From: a bacterium
GTDB taxonomy: Bacteria; Dependentiae; Babeliae; Babeliales; RVW-14
Direction of reading: 5' to 3'
Length of the DNA stretch: 32,672 nt
Assembly (NCBI GenBank): GCA_010027825.1
Contig: RGUK01000006.1
Location: 1 to 32,672 of the forward strand
How positions within the stretch are numbered: position 1 is the first letter of the stretch; each line of letters starts with the position of its first letter. The notes below the pieces were generated by a model, which saw nothing but the letters and a program-made list of their open reading frames with translations, was not told the origin of the DNA and made no database searches. Both the position numbers and the translations under genes were made by a program. This document shows positions 22,092 to 29,322 of this stretch, one piece after another.

Positions 22092-23522
22092 TTAAGATGC
22101 ACCAATAACTCGAACCTGATGGGCGGCGTACGGAACACGCGAAGTAGTTCCGGCGTCGGCCATCCACCGCTGCGCTTCTACGCAGGTGTTAACATCACGC
22201 GGCACGCTGATGAAGTAACGCCGCCCGGTGGAGCGGCAGAACAACACCATTCGATTTTGACCGGCGTTGTTTTCATGCCCCCGCGGCGGACCAACCAGCA
22301 TCTCGGTCGTGTTATCAATATCGTTAACACGACTATCGAGAACCGGGCAGTCTGCCTCGGCAATAAATCGATCCCAGCCAAACTTTTCGATAGCAAGCCG
22401 GCGTGTTTCTTCGTTACGAATGCGCATGATGTGCGCTGTCGACAGCCGCTCAGGCTTTTCGACAATCGTACGGCCACCTTCGTTCATAAAGTGCCCGTCG
22501 TTGAACCACAGCTTTACGCCGTCAGCCCACTGTACGGCCGGCCCAGTCGTGCTGTGCAGGTTGTCAGACTCGTTCAACTCGATACGCGGACGATCGGCAA
22601 GAATAATGCACGACGTCTGAAACGCGGCAAACGCCGTGCAATGATGGAACACTTCGTGCTCCCATGTCGTTGCCGGGTCGTCGATCTTCAACATCTTGCA
22701 CAGAATTTCGGCGTCGAGGGCCTGCGGTACGCTGCCAAGAAACACGTTGTCGTTAGAAATTGAATTAGCCGGATTGATTAATTCATTCAGTGACATAGCG
22801 CGATTCAGCTCGCCAATTGACCCCGCAGTCGAACTGCTGTCAAAAATAATTTTGTTGCTAATTTCAGCTATTTTCTTTGTACTTTTTAACACTTCATTGT
22901 TGCGGATTGTTCCGTCCCAGCTACGAAAACTTTCTGTGATCGATTCGAGGCCGACGGTGTCGTTAAGCACGGATCGGAAAATTTCGACTGTGGCGGTCAA
23001 GTGGTTTGTCTTGTACATGACAACATCTTCTAAGCCCTCGCCGCGGTTTCTCCACCATCGCCGCGATAACCCAAAAGAATTAGCTACAAGCTTTTCGTTG
23101 GACATATACTCTTCGCGAATTGCTCGCAACCACGTTCGGGTAAACTCGTTGTTCTGCATGTTGCTCCACCAGCGCCGGCGATCGCTATTCCAGCCGAGCA
23201 ACGAGTCTTTACGCAGCGGGCGAAGAAACGCGCTATCGATTTCAAGCTGCTGGCACAGCTCTTTTGCGTATGTCTTTGTCATCCGGCCGCGTACTACAGC
23301 CATTGAAATCATGAACGTGACTGGAGACGCAGCTACGTGAAAAGTTACTTGGCTTTTCTTATAGCGGTCTGAACGAAACGAACCTAAACCGCCTTCGTAA
23401 CCAGCGCGAAGTATTTCTGCGGCTTTATTGTGATTTGGCTGGCCTGTGTGAATAGTCTCAAGCCAGCGATTGATCGTGTTTTCAACAATGGTTCGAGTTG
23501 CTTTGGAGATTTTGGACTTCAT
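22092..23522 (-). CDS. DUF6745-like protein
   Basis: 476 residues from ATG 23522, two bases after the upstream stop (alternative 23561 is inside that gene). The N-terminal half is helical and basic with many Trp/Arg. The C-terminal 200 residues carry DUF6745-type blocks: IILADRPRIELNESDNLHST, TGPAVQWADGVKLWFNDG, IVEKPERLSTAHIMRIRNEE, TRRLAIEKFGWDRFI, and a final RRYFISVPRD. DUF6745 proteins are known from many bacterial genomes, often with small co-transcribed genes, with no established biochemistry. It is 20 nt from the 22071 gene. Family call from memory, not searched. Confidence 0.75.
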   Translation of the reverse strand: MKSKISKATRTIVENTINRWLETIHTGQPNHNKAAEILRAGYEGGLGSFRSDRYKKSQVTFHVAASPVTFMISMAVVRGRMTKTYAKELCQQLEIDSAFLRPLRKDSLLGWNSDRRRWWSNMQNNEFTRTWLRAIREEYMSNEKLVANSFGLSRRWWRNRGEGLEDVVMYKTNHLTATVEIFRSVLNDTVGLESITESFRSWDGTIRNNEVLKSTKKIAEISNKIIFDSSSTAGSIGELNRAMSLNELINPANSISNDNVFLGSVPQALDAEILCKMLKIDDPATTWEHEVFHHCTAFAAFQTSCIILADRPRIELNESDNLHSTTGPAVQWADGVKLWFNDGHFMNEGGRTIVEKPERLSTAHIMRIRNEETRRLAIEKFGWDRFIAEADCPVLDSRVNDIDNTTEMLVGPPRGHENNAGQNRMVLFCRSTGRRYFISVPRDVNTCVEAQRWMADAGTTSRVPYAAHQVRVIGAS

Positions 23523-23523
23523 G

Positions 23524-23979
23524 TTAGGTAGTGGTTGCCATGACGGGGTCAATAAACCCACAGTTCAGCGTGCTGTCGGTCAGCACAATTTCAAAGGTTT
23601 CAAAGTGGTCGCAGTTGTGTACCCAGCTGCGTGGAATATTAATTACTTCAGCAAAGTCGTCGCCGCCAACTAGTTCGCGGCTATTTTCGTAGTATTTGTC
23701 ATCTGTATTTGGGTTGCAGTGTTCAGCGTACACAACGTGTGCGCCGCTAGCGACACTCTCAACGTCTCGCGGAATACCGTTGCTCATGAGATATACGCCG
23801 CGGTCGTGCACAAACACTAATCCGGGGCCGACGGGCGTGCGCGTTTCCGGCGGCTCTAATCCAAGCTCGCGAAACTGCTCGTCCGTCATGTTCTCGTGGC
23901 CCATATCAAACTCTGTCGCGGCGTATGCGTGCTCAAGGCAGCGCTTTACTTCCGCGGCTTTAAACCGTAACACTGGCAT
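23524..23979 (-). CDS. DUF3085-like protein
   Basis: 151 residues. MPVLRFKAAEVKRCLEHAYA opens a helix; then PGLVFVHDRGVYLMSNGIPR and RELVGGDDFAEVINIP match the DUF3085 pattern that I recall (VHDxGVYLMSNG…VGGDDF). The family is uncharacterised and frequent in plasmids, integrative elements and phages. The C-terminal 45 residues include CDHFETFEIVLTDSTLNCGF. Overlaps the DUF6915-like gene by 20 nt. Confidence 0.72.
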   Translation of the reverse strand: MPVLRFKAAEVKRCLEHAYAATEFDMGHENMTDEQFRELGLEPPETRTPVGPGLVFVHDRGVYLMSNGIPRDVESVASGAHVVYAEHCNPNTDDKYYENSRELVGGDDFAEVINIPRSWVHNCDHFETFEIVLTDSTLNCGFIDPVMATTT

Positions 23980-24334
23980 CGTCTAGCTCCTTCTCTAGGT
24001 TTTTACCTCTACCAAACATCCACGAGTCGCCGTCTTCTGGTTGAATGCGGCGCAGCCAGTCTGCCACGCTTGGGATGCGGCCAAGGTCTTCGTTGACGTG
24101 CTGTTCGCCGATATACCGTACCGGCACGACGCGCCCGTCAGAATTAGTGATTACTTTTCCGAAGATCTGTTCTGATAAGAAAATACCTTCGGAGTGATGC
24201 CGCAGCGCTCGGTGACGAAAGTCCGCCATGTGCGCCTTGGATCCATCAAACCATTCGTGGATTGCGAGATAATCGTCTACCTCGCCGCCCCACTTGCGCA
24301 CTGACGACAGCGCGTGATGGTACGGATGTGCCAC
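23960..24334 (-). CDS. DUF6915-like protein
   Basis: 124 residues from GTG 24334, two bases after the upstream stop, with GGAG 5 nt ahead. The protein begins VAHPYHHALSSVRKWGGEVD, then LAIHEWFDGSKAHMADFRHR, ALRHHSEGIFLSEQIFGKVI and VVPVRYIGEQHVNEDLGRIP. These are nearly consensus for the DUF6915 family as I recall it, a His-rich small protein (many HxxH and RHHxE) found in diverse bacteria and phages. The His and acidic residues may bind a metal. Strong family resemblance; function unknown. Confidence 0.78.
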   Translation of the reverse strand: MAHPYHHALSSVRKWGGEVDDYLAIHEWFDGSKAHMADFRHRALRHHSEGIFLSEQIFGKVITNSDGRVVPVRYIGEQHVNEDLGRIPSVADWLRRIQPEDGDSWMFGRGKNLEKELDDASVTV

Positions 24335-24336
24335 AG

Positions 24337-24570
24337 TTACTCCACTACAGTTGCTGACGACCATACGAAACGCTCAAACAACCAATCTGGTCCGTCGTAC
24401 TCGTCGAAGACAACAAACGGCGCCTCGTAACCCTCAGCGGTGGCGGCGTTAATTGCATCTTCATAGTGACCGCCGTCGTTGTAGTCCGGGTCGGTGCACC
24501 TGACTTTACAGAAGTAAAAATCCGGTTCGCCGGCCGCGTTGTGCGCGGCTACGACGCATTTGATGTCCAT
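24337..24570 (-). CDS. Small protein, paralogue of the 24915-25172 gene
   Basis: 77 residues. MDIKCVVAAHNAAGEPDFYF, CKVRCTDPDYNDGGHYED and FVVFDEYDGPDWLFERFVW. About half of its residues are shared in order with the 85-residue protein at 24915-25172, with an insert difference in the middle. A GGAGCTAG site touches the ATG. The two copies are separated by one gene (24571-24912). Beta-type start, acidic centre; no family recognised. Confidence 0.72.
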   Translation of the reverse strand: MDIKCVVAAHNAAGEPDFYFCKVRCTDPDYNDGGHYEDAINAATAEGYEAPFVVFDEYDGPDWLFERFVWSSATVVE

Positions 24571-24912
24571 CTAGCTCCTCGTTGCTTTTTCGATGGTAGC
24601 AATCGCGTGGTCGATAACGAGTGTCGTATCGTTTTCTGCCTCGTCGTCTGGATACAGTCGCTCGTATAGCGCAATTAGTTCGTCTTTGGTGTTACGCAAC
24701 GCTTCCAGTAGTTCTGGCGCCGCGGCTATTAAACGCCCGTTAGCGCGGTCTTCGTCTGTGATGACTTCAGCGCCGTATCCGTCGTCTGCAGTATCGTCAA
24801 ACGTATTGCACGTCCACGCAATAACGCGTCTGCCGCCAGACGCGACAATTTCTTCAGCTTCGGCTTCGTTACCAGAGTCGCCGCCGACTTCCCACGGTCC
24901 GGGTGTGTGCAT
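24571..24912 (-). CDS. Phage-type HTPGPW protein
   Basis: 113 residues from ATG 24912 (MHTPGPWEVGGDSGNEAEAE), just after the upstream stop at 24915; a start at 24960 is possible but would overlap. The pair 'HTPGPW' at the N-terminus and ANGRLIAAAPELLEALRNTK in the centre define a very common uncharacterised phage/prophage protein group. The middle (IAWTCNTFDDTADDGYGAEV) is acidic. The end is helical (TTLVIDHAIATIEKATRS). Sits between two paralogous genes. Confidence 0.8.
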   Translation of the reverse strand: MHTPGPWEVGGDSGNEAEAEEIVASGGRRVIAWTCNTFDDTADDGYGAEVITDEDRANGRLIAAAPELLEALRNTKDELIALYERLYPDDEAENDTTLVIDHAIATIEKATRS

Positions 24913-24914
24913 TG

Positions 24915-25172
24915 CTAGTCGTCGTCTCCGGCGGCCCGAACAGTTGTAGCCGTGTGCCACGCAAAATACTTAAACAACCAATCTGGGCCGTCAAACTCGT
25001 CAAACACAACCATATTGTCTGGTTCAAAGCCGCTGTTCGCCTCGGCTTCTGCCTCTGCGGTGGCGCAATGGTCGCGGCTATCAAACTCTTCTTTTGTGCA
25101 TTCGACGTTACAGAAATAAAAATCGGGTTCGCCGGCAAGTGTGTAACCAGCGACAACACATTTAACAATCAT
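24915..25172 (-). CDS. Small protein, paralogue of the 24337-24570 gene
   Basis: 85 residues: MIVKCVVAGYTLAGEPDFYF, then CNVECTKEEFDSRDH and VVFDEFDGPDWLFKYFAW. It shares KCVVA, AGEPDFYFC, V.CT and VFDE.DGPDWLF..F.W with the 77-residue protein downstream, indicating a tandem duplication with the HTPGPW gene between. The C-terminus is extended (AAGDDD). Function unknown. Confidence 0.72.
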   Translation of the reverse strand: MIVKCVVAGYTLAGEPDFYFCNVECTKEEFDSRDHCATAEAEAEANSGFEPDNMVVFDEFDGPDWLFKYFAWHTATTVRAAGDDD

Positions 25173-25174
25173 TT

Positions 25175-25396
25175 TTACTCGCTTGTGTACAAGTCAAGCA
25201 CAGAGGTTAGATCGCTGTGCGTAGCGGACCAGTCCATTTTTTCTTCGGCTATTTCGGCCGAGCGTTCCCAGTCAGCGTCGTCGGATCTGTCGAACATATC
25301 GGCGCTCCACCAAGCCAGAATGACGCTTTTGACGCCTTTTTTCTTTGCGCGTTCTAAATTGTCAATAGCTTCGTCGATGGTCATGTCACCACTCAT
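25175..25396 (-). CDS. Conserved hypothetical small protein
   Basis: 73 residues from ATG 25396 (MSGDMTIDEAIDNLERAKKK); an in-frame start at 25429 lies inside the upstream gene. It continues GVKSVILAWWSADMFDRSDD and ADWERSAEIAEEKMDWSATH, a pattern I recall from other uncharacterised small proteins in phage/plasmid clusters with DUF6878-like neighbours. Charged helical protein with a Trp-rich centre. Overlaps the DUF6878-like gene by 11 nt. Confidence 0.74.
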   Translation of the reverse strand: MSGDMTIDEAIDNLERAKKKGVKSVILAWWSADMFDRSDDADWERSAEIAEEKMDWSATHSDLTSVLDLYTSE

Positions 25397-25829
25397 TTTC
25401 CGTGGTGTTTGTTTCCATGATGCGCTCATTGTGCTGCTGCTTGATCTTGCATTTGAGCGTGTCGATCTCTATCTCGCCGAAGCTGCCTTCGTTGATCTCC
25501 CAGCCGCCCGGCAGCAAATGCCAAAGTGTTTCTGTGAACTCTTCGAGTTTTTCTGGCGAAATAATCGGCGTTGGGTTAGGTCCGCTCGGCTCTACATGCA
25601 GCCGTTTAAAGTCACTGAGATACATTCGCCGGCCGTTCGTCGCTGTATCCATGGCGTCTTGATCGTTTTCTGCCACTGGGTCACAAAACCAGAAGCAAAT
25701 TTCTTGAAAGTCGCCGGAGTCGCCGCTGCCGTCATATGACGCAACCACCCGTGTCACGCCAACGGCAGTAAATAGCGGACAGATTTCTTTGAGCGTTTCA
25801 ATCGGCGTTTTGACTTTGGTTTTTGCCAT
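25386..25829 (-). CDS. DUF6878-like protein
   Basis: 147 residues from ATG 25829 (MAKTKVKTPIETLKEICPLF), one base after the upstream stop; a start at 25970 would lie in that gene. RVVASYDGSGDSGDFQEICF and LLPGGWEINEGSFGEIEIDT correspond to the recalled DUF6878 hallmarks (YDGSGDSG near the N-terminus, GWEINxGxxGE near the C-terminus). The last residues are KQQHNERIMETNTTENEW. The family is known mainly from bacterial mobile elements and its function is unknown. Confidence 0.76.
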   Translation of the reverse strand: MAKTKVKTPIETLKEICPLFTAVGVTRVVASYDGSGDSGDFQEICFWFCDPVAENDQDAMDTATNGRRMYLSDFKRLHVEPSGPNPTPIISPEKLEEFTETLWHLLPGGWEINEGSFGEIEIDTLKCKIKQQHNERIMETNTTENEW

Positions 25830-25830
25830 G

Positions 25831-26334
25831 TTAGTAGGACGCGTACACCGTACAGGGTTTACCGGTTTTCTTTTCCTTTTCTTCAGCAAGCGCGACAAAA
25901 TTTTGAAACGACTCGACCACTCGGTCCGCAAGATCTGACTGGTCGCCGTATAGCCGCGCTTGCCTCTCACGCACGGCCTCTTCGACAGTCATTGGTCTAG
26001 TTGTGTCGCTTCTGATGTTTCCGCCCTCCACAACTTCGGCGCCGGTTGACTGCACCATATTCAAAAACATTTTAGCCAGCTGATGGCCTGCAGCTGTCAT
26101 CGCGGGCTCTGTAACACGCGTCAGCCGCTCTCGCATGATTGCGGCTGGAATTTCCGCGCGGCAGTCGTCGGCCTCGAACGCTTCACGAACAAGAATTCGT
26201 GTGGCATATGGGCCTCCGTGATACGCCTCGCGGAGATAGCCGACGTGGCCCGACGTGGTAGAGAAGCCGGTGGCTTGCGCTTCCTTTTCTTCTTCTTTCA
26301 TTCCGTCCCACTCCAGATAGATATCAATACCCAT
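25831..26334 (-). CDS. Conserved hypothetical protein (MGIDIYLEWDGM family)
   Basis: 167 residues. MGIDIYLEWDGMKEEEKEAQ, then GHVGYLREAYHGGPYATRIL, EIPAAIMRERL and FQNFVALAEEKEKKTGKPCT are near-consensus for an uncharacterised family that I recall from many bacterial genomes and mobile elements. The length and the end (CTVYASY) fit that family. One-base overlap (TAATG) with the upstream gene. No catalytic motif identified. Confidence 0.76.
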   Translation of the reverse strand: MGIDIYLEWDGMKEEEKEAQATGFSTTSGHVGYLREAYHGGPYATRILVREAFEADDCRAEIPAAIMRERLTRVTEPAMTAAGHQLAKMFLNMVQSTGAEVVEGGNIRSDTTRPMTVEEAVRERQARLYGDQSDLADRVVESFQNFVALAEEKEKKTGKPCTVYASY

Positions 26335-26561
26335 TACTTGTCTCTCCTCTTCTTGCAGTTGAGGGCGGCGGTCATGTCAGACTTTTTGGCGTCACTCATG
26401 TCAATTGAGCAACTGGCGTTTTTGTGCACAAGTACGACTTTTTTATCCGGCTTTTTGATGTCGGCTAGTACGGCCGCGGTCTCGGCGGCACCCTCGTCAG
26501 AGGCTTCGATTACGTACGTTTCTGCGTGAGTTCGAGAAATGCGAACATGGAAATAAGGCAT
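26334..26561 (-). CDS. Small beta-start protein
   Basis: 75 residues, MPYFHVRISRTHAETYVIEA at the N-terminus, a 'xxVRIxRTxxETxxIEASDxxAAE' pattern seen in small uncharacterised proteins of phages and plasmids. Rest: ADIKKPDKKVVLVHKNASCS and a basic tail CKKRRDK. First gene after the hairpin at 26582-26617, so it may be the head of a transcript or continue from a leaky terminator. Confidence 0.7.
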   Translation of the reverse strand: MPYFHVRISRTHAETYVIEASDEGAAETAAVLADIKKPDKKVVLVHKNASCSIDMSDAKKSDMTAALNCKKRRDK

Positions 26562-26581
26562 TGTGTCCTCGTTAAATAAAG

Positions 26582-26617
26582 AGAGGGCGCCGGGAGAACT
26601 AACCCCCGGCGCCCTCT
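26582..26617 (-). terminator. GC-rich hairpin terminating the Cys-rich secreted gene
   Basis: On the minus strand AGAGGGCGCCGGG pairs perfectly with CCCGGCGCCCTCT (13 bp, 10-nt loop), 33 nt after the stop at 26650. It is followed by CTTTATTT, a weak U-rich run. It closes the 26961-26650 gene, which has its own promoter upstream. Confidence 0.7.
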
Positions 26618-26649
26618 ACAACTAGCTGTTGTTAATTACTGCCGGCAGT

Positions 26650-26961
26650 TCACTGGCAGCAGCAGCCGCGGCAGCCGCGAGCGCGAACCACACGGGCCGG
26701 CGCCGTCACAACGCGTACCGGAACCTCAACGACCGCGCTAGTGACCGTACGCGTCCGTTCGATCGTCCGACCGAACAGGCCAGCGCGGCACGCGCCGCGG
26801 CACGAGCTTTCCGTGCAACAGGTGCCATTGGCGCACGCGGGCTCAGCCGCAATCGCCGGGGCGGCGGGCTGCACCAGCACGCTCTTCGGCTCACCGGCGT
26901 CGCCGGCAAACGCAACGGACGAAACGAACGCAAGGACCACAGCCGCAAAACAAGACTTCAT
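26650..26961 (-). CDS. Secreted Cys-rich protein with signal peptide, probable moron
   Basis: 103 residues. Residues 1-19 are a signal peptide (MKSCFAAVVLAFVSSVAFA, AxA cleavage before GDAG). The mature part begins with Pro/Ala-rich sequence, then Cys clusters ANGTCCTESSCRGACRAGLF and the very C-terminus ARGCRGCCCQ. A central VVEVPVRVVTAPARVVRARG is basic. Planctomycetes encode many small exported proteins of this CANG/GLFG/PVR…CRGC style, so a host origin is likely. It has its own promoter (27031-27058), a GGAG ribosome site (AAGGAGATTGACATG) and a hairpin terminator, a stand-alone cassette. G+C is higher than in the neighbours. Function unknown; possibly cell-surface. Confidence 0.76.
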   Translation of the reverse strand: MKSCFAAVVLAFVSSVAFAGDAGEPKSVLVQPAAPAIAAEPACANGTCCTESSCRGACRAGLFGRTIERTRTVTSAVVEVPVRVVTAPARVVRARGCRGCCCQ

Positions 26962-27011
26962 GTCAATCTCCTTGAACTACCGAACACATATCACCGCACG
27001 CGCGGCGATAA

Positions 27012-27046
27012 CCTGCTCAGCGATACTCTCTGTATAGCTGAACAGG
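27012..27046. promoter_or_regulatory. Imperfect inverted repeat across the -10 region (possible operator)
   Basis: CCTGCTCAGC (27012-27021) and GCTGAACAGG (27037-27046): 10-bp arms with one mismatch (C/T), 15 nt apart, lying on both sides of the proposed -10 box of the secreted-gene promoter. The position is typical of an operator for a dimeric repressor, or of an RNA hairpin in the leader. Confidence 0.45.
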
Positions 27047-27058
27047 ATTTTGTTGCAA
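27031..27058 (-). promoter_or_regulatory. Sigma70-type promoter of the secreted-protein gene
   Basis: On the minus strand TTGCAA (27058-27053), 16-nt spacer, TATACA (27036-27031), about 65 nt before the ATG at 26961. The -35 differs from TTGACA at two positions, the -10 from TATAAT at two. It is the only promoter that can be proposed here with a recognisable spacing; the gene is otherwise isolated from the upstream stop by about 145 nt. Confidence 0.5.
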
Positions 27059-27105
27059 CCCCAAAACCCAAAAGGGAATCTGGGGAGTTTTGTAAAAATG
27101 CGTAA

Positions 27106-27375
27106 TTATTCACGCACTACATGCACGTTGTACCAGAACATTTTGTCGTTGAGCCATTTGGCCTCGGCGGCGAGCGCGTCTGCGCGCGATTCAAAATTGC
27201 GCAAAAACGGCCCGCCGACTGGCGATAAGTCTGCAATCCACTGTCCCGGAATTGTCGGGTCAGGCTCAACATGACTGGCACGTTTGATATCAAGCTCACC
27301 CAGCGCTTTTAAATTGATCTCTTCGCCATAGAGACACTGCGCTGAGCCGTTTGGGCGAATGTATAGTTGCAGCAT
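27106..27375 (-). CDS. Conserved hypothetical small protein
   Basis: 89 residues. MLQLYIRPNGSAQCLYGEEI, then LKALGELDIKRASHVEPDPT, GQWIADLSPVGGPFL and ADALAAEAKWLNDKMF. RASHVEPD and ADLSPVxGP are shared with an uncharacterised protein group recalled from phages and bacteria including planctomycetes. A mainly beta protein with a C-terminal helix. No function known. Just downstream of the LbH gene, one base apart. Confidence 0.75.
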   Translation of the reverse strand: MLQLYIRPNGSAQCLYGEEINLKALGELDIKRASHVEPDPTIPGQWIADLSPVGGPFLRNFESRADALAAEAKWLNDKMFWYNVHVVRE

Positions 27376-27376
27376 G

Positions 27377-28375
27377 CTACATCGACAACAAACGGCGGGA
27401 CGGTACCAACTCGTTCATATTGACCGGTCGCGGCATTTGCGCCGCAGTAGTTGGCGTGTAAAGATTTTGTCGCCGCCGTTCTGAACGCGACACGTTGTAC
27501 GCAGCAAATTGCGTAATGTTTTCAATTATGGCGCCAGCAAACAACGAGTCTTCGTGTGTTTCCGCGCGCTCGTATCGTTGACTGTTTTGTTCGTATGCCG
27601 GCCTGAACATAATCCGACCGCCGGCTGCAACCGCGTGTCCCGTGAAAGAAATCAACGCGTTTAGCTGCTCGACATTAACAATAATCGCGTAATCAAGCAC
27701 CTTCAAACGCGACAACTCAAATGTCGGATCATCCGGCTCGCGCGAGTAAATAGACACCTGCACAAGTTTGCTGCCGACTACTTGTGCTTTACCGGCAACA
27801 GTAACCCAACCAGTAATTGCTGAGTTGCTAACCTGCGCTTCGCCGCCTATGTAGGCTTGCCCGTCCAGTGATGTTTGAATTGCAATAGCGCGTCCCGAAA
27901 TTCCGCTGTTTCCGCGTAAAGTGCAATTGATGACGCGGGCGTTATCGCGTACAAAAGCGTGCCCGTAAGCAGTCGTCGAGCCAGAAACGATGCCGCCGTA
28001 AATTTTTGCGTCGTTGCAGATCTGACAATTATCGCCAACACTGGCGCGACCGCTGATCCACGCATTTTGGTTCAACTGCACGTTGCCGCTTACATGCGCG
28101 TAACCACAAACATGTGCGCGGTGGTTTACTCGCACCCGACCGTCTATTTGCGCGCTGTGATAAACCTGCGCAAATTTGTTTACAAACACAGAGTCAGCCA
28201 CTTTCGCCGTGTCGGCAACCCAGCCGTTTCCGTTAACGTGGCGATGCGCGAATACGCGACCGTTGCCGTCTTTAAAATCATGCTTTGACGCCCGCTTCTT
28301 TTTTGGTTTAACCTCGGGCATCACAGCTATTGGCGCGTCCAGTACGCCGATAGCACCGTCTTTCTGTTCCTCCAT
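27377..28375 (-). CDS. Left-handed beta-helix (hexapeptide-repeat) protein
   Basis: 332 residues from ATG 28375, which shares its A with the TGA of the upstream gene; a GTG one codon earlier is the alternative. After a 40-residue basic N-terminus, residues about 50-205 consist of hexapeptide-type turns such as VADSVFVNKFAQVYHSAQID, GRVRVNHRAHVCGYAHVSGN, ASVGDNCQICNDAKIYGG, ARVINCTLRGNSGISGR and VTVAGKAQVVGSK. The alternating V-x-x-x-A-x-V spacing gives a left-handed parallel beta-helix as in YdcK-like and acyltransferase LbH proteins. No active-site His is clear. The last 110 residues form a separate region. Structural, scaffold or enzyme roles are all possible. Confidence 0.78.
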   Translation of the reverse strand: MEEQKDGAIGVLDAPIAVMPEVKPKKKRASKHDFKDGNGRVFAHRHVNGNGWVADTAKVADSVFVNKFAQVYHSAQIDGRVRVNHRAHVCGYAHVSGNVQLNQNAWISGRASVGDNCQICNDAKIYGGIVSGSTTAYGHAFVRDNARVINCTLRGNSGISGRAIAIQTSLDGQAYIGGEAQVSNSAITGWVTVAGKAQVVGSKLVQVSIYSREPDDPTFELSRLKVLDYAIIVNVEQLNALISFTGHAVAAGGRIMFRPAYEQNSQRYERAETHEDSLFAGAIIENITQFAAYNVSRSERRRQNLYTPTTAAQMPRPVNMNELVPSRRLLSM

Positions 28376-29322
28376 CACGACTCCATCGGAAGGACACGCC
28401 GTCTGGGCGCGTTTGTAATCATGTTGTCGAGCGCCGTCTTTACCTCACCCATTTGCTGCGTCAGGCTTTGACGCAAGTTGGTGTTCTTGCGCAGATCCGC
28501 AACGTCCACGCCGGAAACAATGTTGGTTGCCTGCTCAATGAGCCTGTCGAGCTGTGCGTTAGACCGCACGTTCATACGCCGAAAGTTTTCAGAGAACTCT
28601 TTGAAGTTCTCGATTGCCGACGCCTTGAACGTTTTCTTTGTGCCGTCGGGTTCGTCGGTCAGCCGTTCGATAAGGTGCGCGATCATGTCCTGCAGCTGCT
28701 CCGCAAACGCGTTTTCAGCCATGACTACCGCCGTTTCAAACCGATGCTGCACGCGCTGCTGCTCCTGCTGATACAGCTCAGGATTGAAAGTCATGAGATA
28801 GTTTGGCGGATCAACTGGCGGATACTCCCACCTGATATCAAAGACGCCTTCTAACGACGGCGGATAATCTGCCGCGTTATACAGATCGCCAAGCTTTTCG
28901 CGCGCGGCGGTTTTGATAGTTTCATACTCCAGCTGCAGATTTGCGGCAGCGGCGACCAGCTGCTCTTTATACTCGCGCATCCTATCCTCGAACGCGCCAA
29001 TGTCAGACTGCTTGATTAGCCGAACACCGTCTTGCGGATACGGTAACGTCATTGAACGCCAATACGCTGACGCCTGACTCTTGAGCGTCGTAAGCACACG
29101 ATACGTCGTGTTCTTAGTATCAATCAGGCGCTTCGACGCTGTGACCAGATCAGTAGCCGCGTGAAACGTGTCAGCAGCCTGCTTGGTTTGCGCGTCCGAA
29201 AGTTTGCGCTGCGTTCCCAGCCATGAAAACGACAGCTTTACGGCGCCCATAGTCTGGCGTAATTCGCTTGCTGTTTGTTCAACCGCTGTATTTTCTGCGG
29301 ACACTGTGTCTGTTGTATTCAT
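28375..29322 (-). CDS. Conserved helical protein of unknown function
   Basis: 315 residues, nearly all helical. Blocks recalled from uncharacterised planctomycete-type proteins: LRQTMGAVKLSFSWLGTQRK, ASAYWRSMTLPYPQDGVRLI, TAAREKLGDLYNAADYPPSL, FDIRWEYPPVDPPNYL, FNPELYQQEQQRVQHRFETA and NVRSNAQLDRLIEQATNIVS. The ends (TAREKLGDL, RRRVLPMES) are charged. It forms part of a co-directional run with the LbH gene (TGATG junction) and the DUF1281-like gene. Its size and helical build would suit a multimeric or membrane-free scaffold; function unknown. Confidence 0.74.
   Translation of the reverse strand: MNTTDTVSAENTAVEQTASELRQTMGAVKLSFSWLGTQRKLSDAQTKQAADTFHAATDLVTASKRLIDTKNTTYRVLTTLKSQASAYWRSMTLPYPQDGVRLIKQSDIGAFEDRMREYKEQLVAAAANLQLEYETIKTAAREKLGDLYNAADYPPSLEGVFDIRWEYPPVDPPNYLMTFNPELYQQEQQRVQHRFETAVVMAENAFAEQLQDMIAHLIERLTDEPDGTKKTFKASAIENFKEFSENFRRMNVRSNAQLDRLIEQATNIVSGVDVADLRKNTNLRQSLTQQMGEVKTALDNMITNAPRRRVLPMES

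Noticed and set aside
24903..25739. Long plus-strand open frame of 278 codons
   Set aside because: It runs antisense across four well-supported minus-strand genes (24915 to 25829), has Ser/Cys-rich composition typical of antisense frames and no family resemblance.
27060..27090. C/G-rich hairpin CCCC…CCC-TTTT-GGG…GGGG downstream of the 27106 gene
   Set aside because: Only short broken stems and no U-tract; the sequence also overlaps the region upstream of the proposed promoter. Too weak to call a terminator.
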